The notes: generated from the letters alone by a model not told the origin. Shown: positions 1 to 4,994, counted from the first letter of the stretch. The stretch is 5,528 nt of DNA from Candidatus Dormiibacterota bacterium (GCA_003136295.1 PLDZ01000277.1:1-5528); one strand, 5' to 3'. Translations and numbers: made by a program.

Positions 1-209
1 ACCGCCAGCGCAGAACCTCCGGCGGCCTCGACCTCCGCGGCCACGGTGTGGATGCTTCCTGGAAGCTTCTCGGTACCGCTCTCCGACTTGCCGGTGATGA
101 CCACCGAGGCCCCCTCGCGAGCCAGGCGGAGTGCCATCGCGCGGCCGATCCCGCGGCTCGATCCGGTGACCACCGCCACGCGGCCATCGAGTGGACGTTG
201 GGCGCTCAT
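1..209 (-). CDS. HSDL2-like short-chain dehydrogenase/reductase, N-terminal part (cut by window edge)
   Basis: This is the first 69 codons of an NAD(P)-dependent short-chain dehydrogenase, starting at the ATG whose complement is 207-209. The reverse strand begins MSAQRPLDGRVAVVTGSSRG; the Rossmann cofactor motif TGSSRGIG spans residues 15-22, right after the first beta strand (VAVVTG). After the second strand (SVVITGKS) comes a stretch with KLPGSIHTVAAEVEAAGG, close to the hydroxysteroid-dehydrogenase-like-2 (HSDL2) subgroup as I remember it, where this region reads K-LxGTIxTAAEEIEAxGG. The substrate is unknown; members are generic oxidoreductases, some linked to lipid metabolism. The catalytic Ser-Tyr-Lys lies beyond the edge, so activity cannot be judged. 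It follows the HD gene on the same strand after 66 bases with no obvious terminator between, so co-transcription is possible. SDR membership is very sure, the HSDL2 subgroup likely. Confidence 0.93.
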   Translation of the reverse strand, partial: MSAQRPLDGRVAVVTGSSRGIGRAMALRLAREGASVVITGKSESGTEKLPGSIHTVAAEVEAAGGSALA

Positions 210-213
210 CGGC

Positions 214-228
214 GCGCATCATATGCGC
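214..228. promoter_or_regulatory. Inverted repeat just upstream of the SDR start
   Basis: GCGCAT-CAT-ATGCGC is a perfect 6-base inverted repeat with a 3-base centre, ending 5 bases before the SDR start codon. It could be an operator, or a hairpin near the ribosome binding region. No clear Shine-Dalgarno sequence is seen next to this start. Its function is inferred from position only. Confidence 0.25.
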
Positions 229-275
229 CCCGGCGCACGCGCCTTCTGCTTCGATCTGACTGCGCGGCCTGAGAG

Positions 276-881
276 CTAATCGATGTGCGCGCCGATCGCC
301 TCCACCAGATGCGCAAGTTCCTCGGTCAGCGGACCCGGAAGGCGGCGCTGCAGGATGCTCGTGACGCTCCTGTAGTACCAGAGTTGCTCGTGCGGGTCCG
401 GAACGGTGAACCGCTGCCATACCTGGTCGCCCTCGGCTCGCAGGTCGGCGAGAATCGACCCGGCGTTGTGCACCTTGTCGCAGGCCGACACGAGGAGTGC
501 GTCCTCGTCGGCGTCGTGCTCGAGGTGGTGGAGATACCGCTCCTTGCGCTCCTTCCACGGAGGCTTGGGCTCGCCCGGGACCGCGATGGTGTCGCTGCAG
601 GCGGTGACGATCCCGGCGACGCGCGGCCCGAAGTCCTGATCGATGCGACGTTGGGTCGCGGCGCCGTCCACCGAGTCCTCGATCGTGTCGTGCAGCAGCG
701 CGGCGATGGCGACATCCTCGTCGGCGTCGTGCTCGAGCGCCAGCGAGCACACCGCCATCACGTGCGCTATGTAGGGCACTCGGGTCTTCTTCCGAAGCTG
801 ACGGCCGTGCACCTCCCAGGCCACGGCGAATGCGGCGGCGAAGCGCTCGGTCAGGAGTGGCGCAGCTGGCGATTCCGGCAC
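276..881 (-). CDS. HD-domain phosphohydrolase, small alarmone hydrolase-like (RelA/SpoT HD type, MESH1-like)
   Basis: A 201-residue cytosolic protein consisting essentially of one HD metal-dependent phosphohydrolase domain. Motifs run in the RelA/SpoT-hydrolase order: HGRQLRKKTRVPYIAH (residues 25-40, the equivalent of HxGQxRK...PYIxHP), ALLHDTIED (61-69) and ACDKVHN (133-139). Predicted Mn-binding residues H40, H64, D65 and D135 are all present, with E68/D69 beside them. The length fits stand-alone hydrolases without a synthetase domain, so hydrolysis of (p)ppGpp or a related nucleotide is the best guess; the substrate is not proven. The usual His-Pro after PYI is His-Val here. The start is a GTG (complement of 879-881), chosen because the domain begins about ten residues later and no better in-frame start was found; its ribosome binding site is weak. 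It is transcribed divergently from the membrane-protein/ATPase cassette, starting 64 bases away. Residues LEHDADED occur twice (49-56 and 120-127), encoded by an exact DNA repeat. Confidence 0.9.
   Translation of the reverse strand: MPESPAAPLLTERFAAAFAVAWEVHGRQLRKKTRVPYIAHVMAVCSLALEHDADEDVAIAALLHDTIEDSVDGAATQRRIDQDFGPRVAGIVTACSDTIAVPGEPKPPWKERKERYLHHLEHDADEDALLVSACDKVHNAGSILADLRAEGDQVWQRFTVPDPHEQLWYYRSVTSILQRRLPGPLTEELAHLVEAIGAHID
502..524. repeat. Exact 23-base direct repeat, copy 1, inside the HD gene
   Basis: The 23 bases at 502-524 recur exactly at 715-737. The offset is 213 bases, a multiple of three, so both copies are read in the same frame and encode LEHDADED. This copy encodes residues 120-127, just before the ACDKVHN motif. 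Confidence 0.85.
715..737. repeat. Exact 23-base direct repeat, copy 2, inside the HD gene
   Basis: Partner of the copy at 502-524. It encodes residues 49-56, directly before the AIAALLHD metal-binding motif. From memory of the family, an acidic stretch of the type GAxEDxAIAALLHD is normal at this position, so this may be the original copy. Confidence 0.85.
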
Positions 882-908
882 GCCGTCATTGTGGGTGCAT
901 GCGGGTGC

Positions 909-933
909 AGGAGGAAGAGCCCCACACGGTGGG
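909..933 (+). promoter_or_regulatory. Purine-rich SD-like stretch followed by a small hairpin, leader of the membrane-protein gene
   Basis: AGGAGGAAG at 909-917 is a near-perfect anti-16S sequence, but no in-frame start codon lies at the usual distance. It is followed by CCCAC-ACG-GTGGG (921-933), a perfect 5-bp stem with a 3-base loop. The chosen GTG start is at 946. The stretch may be a leader element or coincidental, since the intergenic space is only 64 bases. Low certainty. Confidence 0.25.
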
Positions 934-945
934 CCAGAATGGCGC

Positions 946-1449
946 GTGCGCTTCTACCTCGGCCATCGCCTCCCAGGCGGATTCTGGGCGGGCTTCTCGA
1001 CCTACGCGCGACGACCCCACCGTGCGGTCAAGCAGGCCGCACGTGCTACCGGTGGCACAGGATGCGTGGGGTTCGTCGTCCTCGTCGTCGTGCTTGCATT
1101 CGGCATCACGTACTGGTACGTCAGCGTTCCGGTGCTGGTGCTGACCGCGATCGCAGTCGGGGTGACGGTGCACCGGCAGCACGCGCATCGTGCCAGTGCG
1201 GCGGCAGCACAAGCAGGTGGTCCGGCTGTTCCCGCGGTGGGCGTGGCGTCCTCGCCTCAGGCGCCACGTCCTCTTCGCCCACCGCCAGGTCCGCCCCTGA
1301 CGATGCCGGCCGACACCTTCAAGATCGGCTCGCTGGTCCATCTAGAGAAGGACGGGACTCGGGCAACCTACTTCGTCGACCACGGACGGACCCCCGACGA
1401 GATCGTTCTCAAGCGCGTCACCAGCACGCCGATCAACGCGGATGCCTGA
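946..1449 (+). CDS. Small membrane protein with Pro/Ala-rich linker and C-terminal domain, first gene of the ATPase cassette
   Basis: I do not recognise a named family. From the GTG at 946 it has 167 residues. The N-terminus VRFYLGHRLPGGFWAGFSTY precedes a basic stretch (ARRPHRAVKQAARA). Next is a long hydrophobic region (about residues 38-76) able to form two short membrane helices, broken around TYWYVS. A low-complexity Ala/Pro linker (about 83-121) follows, then a soluble tail (about 122-167) beginning TFKIGSLVHLEKDGT. Earlier in-frame starts (TTG 889, GTG 895) are possible, but the extra residues look unlike a protein start. Its TGA (1447-1449) lies inside the start of the ATPase gene: the ATG at 1442 overlaps it by 8 bases, so translation is probably coupled. 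I infer that it anchors or regulates the ATPase module at the membrane. Consistent G/C third positions support coding. Confidence 0.7.
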   Translation: MRFYLGHRLPGGFWAGFSTYARRPHRAVKQAARATGGTGCVGFVVLVVVLAFGITYWYVSVPVLVLTAIAVGVTVHRQHAHRASAAAAQAGGPAVPAVGVASSPQAPRPLRPPPGPPLTMPADTFKIGSLVHLEKDGTRATYFVDHGRTPDEIVLKRVTSTPINADA

Positions 1450-3880
1450 CGCGGCGCTGCTCGGCCTGGTGGTCGATCGGATTGCCACGGATCCGCCGCC
1501 CGCCGGCGCCGCCGACCTGGTCCTGGCGGCGTTTGAGGGTTCGACAGCGCTCGACTTCGCATTGCGCGGCGACCGCGAACCGGTCGCGAAAGCCGGTATG
1601 CCGCCTGCGGGATCGAGATCGACGTCGGCCGTGTATCTCACCGCCATCGAGGTCGAGGGCTTCCGCGGCATCGGACCGGCGACGACGCTGACGATCGATG
1701 TCGGGCCCGGACTCACCCTGGTGGTCGGTCGCAACGGGTCGGGCAAGTCATCGTTCTCCGAAGCGCTGGAAATGGTGTTGCTGGGCACCAACCAACGCTG
1801 GGAGCAGCGAATCAAGGTCTGGCGCGACGGATGGCAGAACCTGCACCACCGGCACACGCGGATGGCCGCGACCTTCACCGTTGACGGGAGGCGGCTGCCT
1901 CTCGAGGTGGCCCGCGCCTGGAAGGACGGCGGAGGGATTGACGCGTCGACGTTTTCCATCGACGGGAAGATCGCCACCGCCGAAACGCTTGGATGGGCCC
2001 AGCACCTCGCCGGCTATCCACCGCTGCTCTCGCACAACGAGCTCGAGCATGCGCTCGACCGTGAACAGTCGAAGTTGTACGACGCGCTCGCGGGAATCCT
2101 GGGGCTTGGCGATCTCGCAGCCGCGCAGCAGGTGTTGCGTGATGCGCGGCTCGATCGTGAGCATGCTGCCAAGGCCGCGCGCGATGCACTTCCGGCGTTG
2201 CGAGCGCTGCTGGAACGCACCGACGACGAGCGAGCGGAGGTGGTTCGTTCCGCACTGTCATCCAAGGTGTGGGAACTCGACGTGGTGGCGGCGGCCGTGG
2301 ACGGCACCGCCGCCAGCGACGAGCGCAGCGTGCTTCGCAAGCTGCACGACCTTGCGGGGCTCCCGGTGCTCGATCGCGAGCGCCTCAACGCCACCATAAG
2401 CGATCTCCGCGACGCACACGCATCCGCGGAGAAACTGCGCGGCACCGATGCCGGCCGGGCACACGAGCTGGCGACACTGCTGCAGAAGGCGCTCGATGTC
2501 CACGGCCATGCGGACGGGGAGACCTGTCCGGTGTGCGGCACCGAGGGGGTGCTCACGTATCAGTGGCGGGTGACGGCGCGCGAACATGCGAATGCGCTTC
2601 TTGTGGAGGCCGACGCGGTGCCAGCCGCGCAGTCCGCACTTGCCGACACGGTCCGGAAGGCGCGCCAGTTGATCGTCGCAGCGCCGCCGGCGCTTCGCGA
2701 TGCAGCTGGGGCGAGCATCGACGTCGCACCCGTCATCGACCTCTGGGACGCGTGGGCGCGCGTTTCTGTCGAGGATGACGCAATCAGCATAGCCAGCCAC
2801 CTCGAGAGCCGCGGGCCCCTGCTCATCGCCGGGGTCGCCGAACTTCGCCGCGCCGCGACGGCTGAGCGTGAGCGATTGGAACGGGCATGGCGCCCCGCCG
2901 CGGACGCGATTCTCGCCTGGCTGCCACATGGTCGCCGAGCGCGCGACGCCGAGATCGAGATCAGCCGGCTCAAGGATGCGGAGCGCTGGCTCAGAGACGC
3001 TCACGACGAGATTCGCGATGACCGGTTTCGTCCGATCGCCGGTGCCGTTCAGGAGAACTGGACCGAGTTGCGTCAGGACAGCAACGTCACGCTTGGCGAT
3101 CTTCGCCTGCGCGGCGCGGCGGCACAGCGAAGGCTCTCACTCGACGTGAAGGTCGACGGCGAGGATGGATCCGCTCTCGGCGTGATGAGCCAGGGCGAGC
3201 TGAATTGTCTGGCACTGTCCTTGTTCCTGCCCCGCGCGTCGATGCCCGAGTCGCCATTTCGGTTCGTCGTCATCGACGACCCCGTCCAGGCGATGGATCC
3301 GGCGAAGGTCGCCGGTCTCGCCACCGTACTGGCGCGGGCGGCGCAAGAACGCCAGGTCATCGTGTTGACGCATGACACTCGCCTCGCGGACGCGATGCGC
3401 GCGCTCGACATCGCCGCGACGGTGATTGAGGTTGTGCGGCGCGAGCAGTCGATTGTGGAGCTGCGTCGCATCCAGGATCCGGTACAGCGCTACATCGACG
3501 ATGCGTTTGCGGTGGCGATGAGCAGGGACGTACCCGCTGAGGCGCTGCGCGTGATCCCCGGCTTCTGCAGGCTCGCCCTCGAGGCTGCATCGTCGCTCGC
3601 CGCCACGCGGCGTCTGTTGCACCAGGGCAAGACGTACGCGGAGGTACAGGCGACACTCGAAAAGCCGACGACCTTGAACATGTGGCTTGCGCTCGCACTT
3701 CTGAACGATCCTGAACGCAGCGGTGATGTCGCCGGGTTACTTGTCAAGCAATATCCCTGGGCTGTCGACGCTGTCAAGGAATGCAACCGCGGAACGCACA
3801 CCGGGCGATTGTTCGGCGACGTGCGTGAGTTCATCCGCAGCGTCGAACGACTGACGAAGACGATGGTGAGCGAGCGTTGA
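1442..3880 (+). CDS. SMC/Rad50-like ATPase with zinc-hook motif and C-terminal extension
   Basis: An 812-residue ABC-type ATPase of the RecF/SMC/Rad50 class, predicted to be cytosolic and to act on DNA or as a sensor. The order is: a 64-residue N-terminal extension; the first strand with EVEGFRGI (70-77); Walker A GRNGSGKSS (96-104); helical arms (about 205-360 and 375-530) flanking CPVC (362-365), the zinc-hook motif that can join two subunits through one Zn; ABC signature MSQGEL (582-587, for LSGGQ); Walker B FVVIDD (608-613); D-loop AMD (617-619); H-loop THD (643-645). All ATPase residues look intact. The arms are far shorter than in SbcC/Rad50, more like compact defence ATPases (RloC, LmuB or PtuA type). 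After the head, about 160 residues of mainly helical sequence (about 655-812) contain CNRGTH (781-786). The ATG at 1442 overlaps the upstream gene by 8 bases; a later start (M53) would lose the extension, which looks truly coded. The role in defence or repair is inference. Confidence 0.93.
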   Translation: MPDAALLGLVVDRIATDPPPAGAADLVLAAFEGSTALDFALRGDREPVAKAGMPPAGSRSTSAVYLTAIEVEGFRGIGPATTLTIDVGPGLTLVVGRNGSGKSSFSEALEMVLLGTNQRWEQRIKVWRDGWQNLHHRHTRMAATFTVDGRRLPLEVARAWKDGGGIDASTFSIDGKIATAETLGWAQHLAGYPPLLSHNELEHALDREQSKLYDALAGILGLGDLAAAQQVLRDARLDREHAAKAARDALPALRALLERTDDERAEVVRSALSSKVWELDVVAAAVDGTAASDERSVLRKLHDLAGLPVLDRERLNATISDLRDAHASAEKLRGTDAGRAHELATLLQKALDVHGHADGETCPVCGTEGVLTYQWRVTAREHANALLVEADAVPAAQSALADTVRKARQLIVAAPPALRDAAGASIDVAPVIDLWDAWARVSVEDDAISIASHLESRGPLLIAGVAELRRAATAERERLERAWRPAADAILAWLPHGRRARDAEIEISRLKDAERWLRDAHDEIRDDRFRPIAGAVQENWTELRQDSNVTLGDLRLRGAAAQRRLSLDVKVDGEDGSALGVMSQGELNCLALSLFLPRASMPESPFRFVVIDDPVQAMDPAKVAGLATVLARAAQERQVIVLTHDTRLADAMRALDIAATVIEVVRREQSIVELRRIQDPVQRYIDDAFAVAMSRDVPAEALRVIPGFCRLALEAASSLAATRRLLHQGKTYAEVQATLEKPTTLNMWLALALLNDPERSGDVAGLLVKQYPWAVDAVKECNRGTHTGRLFGDVREFIRSVERLTKTMVSER

Positions 3881-3887
3881 CTCGTTT

Positions 3888-4280
3888 ATGAATGCGACGG
3901 TGGATGCGCATGCGCTGGTTTCCGCGGCGCGCGACCTCATCCGGGAGGATGACGCCACGACGGCCGGACTGTGGCCCCGAGCGGCTGCTCTGCTTGCACG
4001 TCAAGGCATGGAACTGGCGATGGTGCGCCTCTGGGAGGTGACCGCCCCCGGACTCGAGCGAACCTCGACGCGCTGTCAGCTGCTCTGCGTCGGTGACATG
4101 CTCAACAACCGAGAGTTGGGGGGCCGAGCGACGCTCACGTGGAATTCGCTCTCCAACGCATGCCACCACCGGGTGTACGAACTGCCGCCGACCGCGAGCG
4201 AACTCAACCTGGCGCTCGAGACGGTGTGGGATCTGGCCGAGGCGGTGGAGCGGCTGCGCGGGCAGATCCACCAGGGCTGA
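3888..4280 (+). CDS. Small helical partner protein of the ATPase, possibly HEPN-like
   Basis: A 130-residue, mostly alpha-helical protein, start ATG 7 bases after the ATPase stop, so it is almost certainly in the same transcript. No signal peptide or membrane helix is visible. Helix-forming segments appear at about 5-19, 28-52 (PRAAALLARQGMELAMVRLW), 60-73, 80-97 and 103-126. The most distinctive part is TWNSLSNACHHRVYELPPT (84-102), with adjacent histidines 93-94, Arg95 and Tyr97. HEPN-fold ribonucleases and nucleic-acid-binding proteins often show a conserved polar/His motif on a late helix; here the textbook R-x(4-6)-H pattern is not clearly met, so HEPN is a suggestion from layout only. 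My unverified recollection is that similar short proteins occur beside such ATPases in actinomycetes. It could be an effector, an antitoxin-like inhibitor or a structural subunit. The ribosome binding site is weak, which suits translation coupled to the ATPase gene. Confidence 0.85.
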   Translation: MNATVDAHALVSAARDLIREDDATTAGLWPRAAALLARQGMELAMVRLWEVTAPGLERTSTRCQLLCVGDMLNNRELGGRATLTWNSLSNACHHRVYELPPTASELNLALETVWDLAEAVERLRGQIHQG

Positions 4281-4286
4281 TCCTGG

Positions 4287-4303
4287 GGGCGCAGTACGCG
4301 CCC
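4287..4303 (+). terminator. GC-rich hairpin after the ATPase cassette, possible terminator
   Basis: GGGCGC-AGTAC-GCGCCC forms a perfect 6-bp GC stem with a 5-base loop, starting 6 bases after the last cassette stop codon. No T-tract follows, so it is not a classical intrinsic terminator. U-less hairpins are, however, often proposed at gene ends in high-GC bacteria. Its position fits the end of the three-gene unit. Confidence 0.4.
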
Positions 4304-4311
4304 GGACCTGC

Positions 4312-4332
4312 AAACATTTGTTCTGTGATACT
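4312..4332 (+). promoter_or_regulatory. SOS (LexA)-box-like palindrome and possible -10 box
   Basis: AAACATTTGTTC (4312-4323) contains the perfect inverted repeat AACA-TT-TGTT and differs at one base from GAAC-N4-GTTC, the LexA box core of Bacillus and mycobacteria. Immediately after it is TGTGATACT (4324-4332), which reads as an extended -10 (TGN-GATACT, with G for T at the first -10 base). The overlap of operator and promoter would suit LexA repression. It is an AT-rich island in GC-rich surroundings. It precedes the doubtful 52-codon ORF. A single site cannot prove LexA binding. Confidence 0.4.
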
Positions 4333-4335
4333 GCA

Positions 4336-4494
4336 ATGTGTGATGGCGAAGACAGGAACACGGCGCTGGAGCGGCTCCTCCAGCACGAAGGCGGCTGGCA
4401 GCTGGTTCGCGCCGAGCATGGACGGGTGCTCGCGATCCCGCCGTCGCACACCTACGGATCGTGGACCCGAGCCCCCGATGGGGTCGTGGTCTAG
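4336..4494 (+). CDS. Possible small hypothetical protein (52 residues)
   Basis: The ORF begins at an ATG and ends at TAG 4492-4494. The translation starts MCDGEDRNTALERLLQHEGG and ends YGSWTRAPDGVVV. I recognise no family; the LLQHEGGWQLVR part faintly recalls the start of HicA-like toxins, but the key Gly-Ser-His region and a HicB partner are absent. In favour of coding: third positions are almost all G or C across the 52 codons, and a promoter/operator-like element lies just before it. Against: it is very short, it has no Shine-Dalgarno sequence, and the open frame continues upstream over the end of the previous gene as a shadow. It may be an SOS-controlled small protein or non-coding spacer. 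It lies on the same strand as its neighbours, 48 bases before the ABM-like gene. Confidence 0.35.
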   Translation: MCDGEDRNTALERLLQHEGGWQLVRAEHGRVLAIPPSHTYGSWTRAPDGVVV

Positions 4495-4512
4495 TCGCGA
4501 GGACGTGGTCCC

Positions 4513-4526
4513 GGTGAATCGTCACC
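4513..4526. promoter_or_regulatory. Inverted-repeat operator upstream of the ABM-like gene
   Basis: GGTGA-ATCG-TCACC is a perfect 5-base inverted repeat with a 4-base centre. It ends 3 bases before the proposed -10 box (4530-4535), so it falls between the -35 and -10 positions, where a bound repressor would block polymerase. The cognate regulator is not in this window. Confidence 0.4.
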
Positions 4527-4529
4527 AAC

Positions 4530-4535
4530 TATCCT
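4530..4535 (+). promoter_or_regulatory. -10 box (TATCCT) for a leaderless transcript of the ABM-like gene
   Basis: TATCCT fits the actinobacterial TANNNT -10 consensus. Its last T is 8 bases before the A of the ATG at 4543, so transcription would start at or within a base of that A, giving a leaderless mRNA. This agrees with the absence of any Shine-Dalgarno sequence. No convincing -35 hexamer is seen 17 bases upstream. Confidence 0.5.
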
Positions 4536-4542
4536 TCCGCGC

Positions 4543-4839
4543 ATGCACGCCGTCATCAACACCCTGCGCTTCAAGAATTCAGTCGACCGAGCCTTATTTA
4601 TGCGAGCCGAGCATGAGCTGGCTGACCAGATGCGCAGCATCGAGGGATTCCAGGGCTTTCGGGTCGTCCAGGTGTCGGATGATCAGGTCGTCCTGGTGAT
4701 CTTCGCCGACGCTTCGGAGGTTCTGGATCGCATGGCGGCTGAGCTGGGCAATGGGTGGATGGGTGAGCACGTCGCCCCGTTGCTGGACCGGCCGCCCGAC
4801 CGGCGGATCGGACCGATCATCGCGTCGGTCAGCGTCTAA
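4543..4839 (+). CDS. ABM-like dimeric alpha/beta-barrel domain protein
   Basis: A 98-residue single-domain protein. The pattern fits the dimeric ferredoxin-like barrel of the antibiotic biosynthesis monooxygenase (ABM) superfamily: strand HAVINTLRF (2-10), helix (about 13-33, VDRALFMRAEHELADQM), a Gly-Phe turn (EGFQGFRVV, 34-42), a hairpin of two strands (about 38-54, ending VVLVIFADAS), a second helix (SEVLDRMAAEL and onward, 57-80) and a last strand (RIGPIIASVSV, 88-98). The domain usually forms homodimers; members range from cofactor-free oxygenases and haem-degrading enzymes to proteins of unknown role. No residues diagnostic of a particular enzyme are seen, so the substrate is open. Transcription is probably leaderless from TATCCT and may be controlled through the inverted repeat at 4513-4526. 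It is followed by a 165-base gap to groEL, whose own promoter makes the two units independent. Confidence 0.8.
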   Translation: MHAVINTLRFKNSVDRALFMRAEHELADQMRSIEGFQGFRVVQVSDDQVVLVIFADASEVLDRMAAELGNGWMGEHVAPLLDRPPDRRIGPIIASVSV

Positions 4840-4908
4840 CCTAGGGCTCAGATCGTCGTGAGGGCGTGGGTCCGCGGTCTCGTTTCGCGCCGTAACTGCC
4901 ACCGCGCC

Positions 4909-4917
4909 TTAGCACTC
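4909..4917 (+). promoter_or_regulatory. Extra CIRCE half-site (TTAGCACTC)
   Basis: This is a perfect match to the left arm of the CIRCE consensus (TTAGCACTC-N9-GAGTGCTAA). It lies 14 bases upstream of the left arm of the correctly spaced CIRCE and 32 bases from the perfect right arm. It is a direct repeat of the degenerate left arm, offset by 23 bases. Confidence 0.7.
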
Positions 4918-4931
4918 ACCCCCGCCACCCG

Positions 4932-4958
4932 CTAGCAGTCAGGCACCCCGAGTGCTAA
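4932..4958 (+). promoter_or_regulatory. CIRCE operator for HrcA, controlling groEL
   Basis: CTAGCAGTC-N9-GAGTGCTAA has the standard 9-base spacer. The right arm (4950-4958) is a perfect consensus match; the left arm (4932-4940) has two changes from TTAGCACTC (C at position 1, G at position 7). HrcA is the known repressor that binds CIRCE and releases it during heat stress. The site lies 46 bases before the groEL start and overlaps the probable promoter. Confidence 0.9.
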
Positions 4959-4981
4959 ACTAGCGCCTGGAACCCTAGGCT
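4956..4981 (+). promoter_or_regulatory. groEL promoter, two candidate -10 boxes
   Basis: TAAACT (4956-4961), overlapping the right CIRCE arm, and TAGGCT (4976-4981) both fit TANNNT. The first would start transcription near 4968, the second near 4988. Neither has a consensus -35 hexamer 17-18 bases upstream. Both placements would let HrcA bound at CIRCE block polymerase. The sequence alone does not decide between them. Confidence 0.4.
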
Positions 4982-4994
4982 AGAGGATCAAACC

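Noticed and set aside
46..279. Short plus-strand frames at the left edge
   Set aside because: They are antisense to the SDR N-terminus, whose TGSSRGIG motif is clear on the minus strand.
285..1691. A 468-residue open frame on the plus strand, across the HD gene, the membrane-protein gene and the ATPase start
   Set aside because: Its translation is Arg-rich and without motifs, and it lies antisense to the HD gene, which has clear catalytic motifs. It is a GC-rich shadow frame.
1342..3004. Several long minus-strand open frames opposite the ATPase gene (for example 1342-1977, 2014-2556, 2258-3004)
   Set aside because: They are composed of Ser/Arg/Ala-rich low-complexity sequence with no recognisable domain. 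The plus strand holds a complete ATPase with ordered motifs. Long antisense frames are expected in high-GC coding DNA.
1442..3880. SbcC or RecN assignment for the ATPase
   Set aside because: The arms are too short for SbcC, no sbcD gene is adjacent, and RecN does not have a CPVC hook; the N- and C-terminal extensions also do not fit.
4336..4494. A HicA toxin for the 52-residue ORF
   Set aside because: Only the Gly-Trp-x-Leu-Val-Arg part is reminiscent; the Gly-Ser-His catalytic region and a HicB antitoxin are missing.
3831..4528. Minus-strand frames opposite the 130-residue protein and the following gap
   Set aside because: They lack motifs and have biased Arg/Ser/Pro composition, while the plus-strand genes fit the operon spacing.
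4840..4979. CCTAGG occurring at 4840-4845 and 4974-4979 on both sides of the groEL control region, as a possible insertion scar or attachment repeat
   Set aside because: Six bases are too few and the flanking bases do not match; chance is sufficient.
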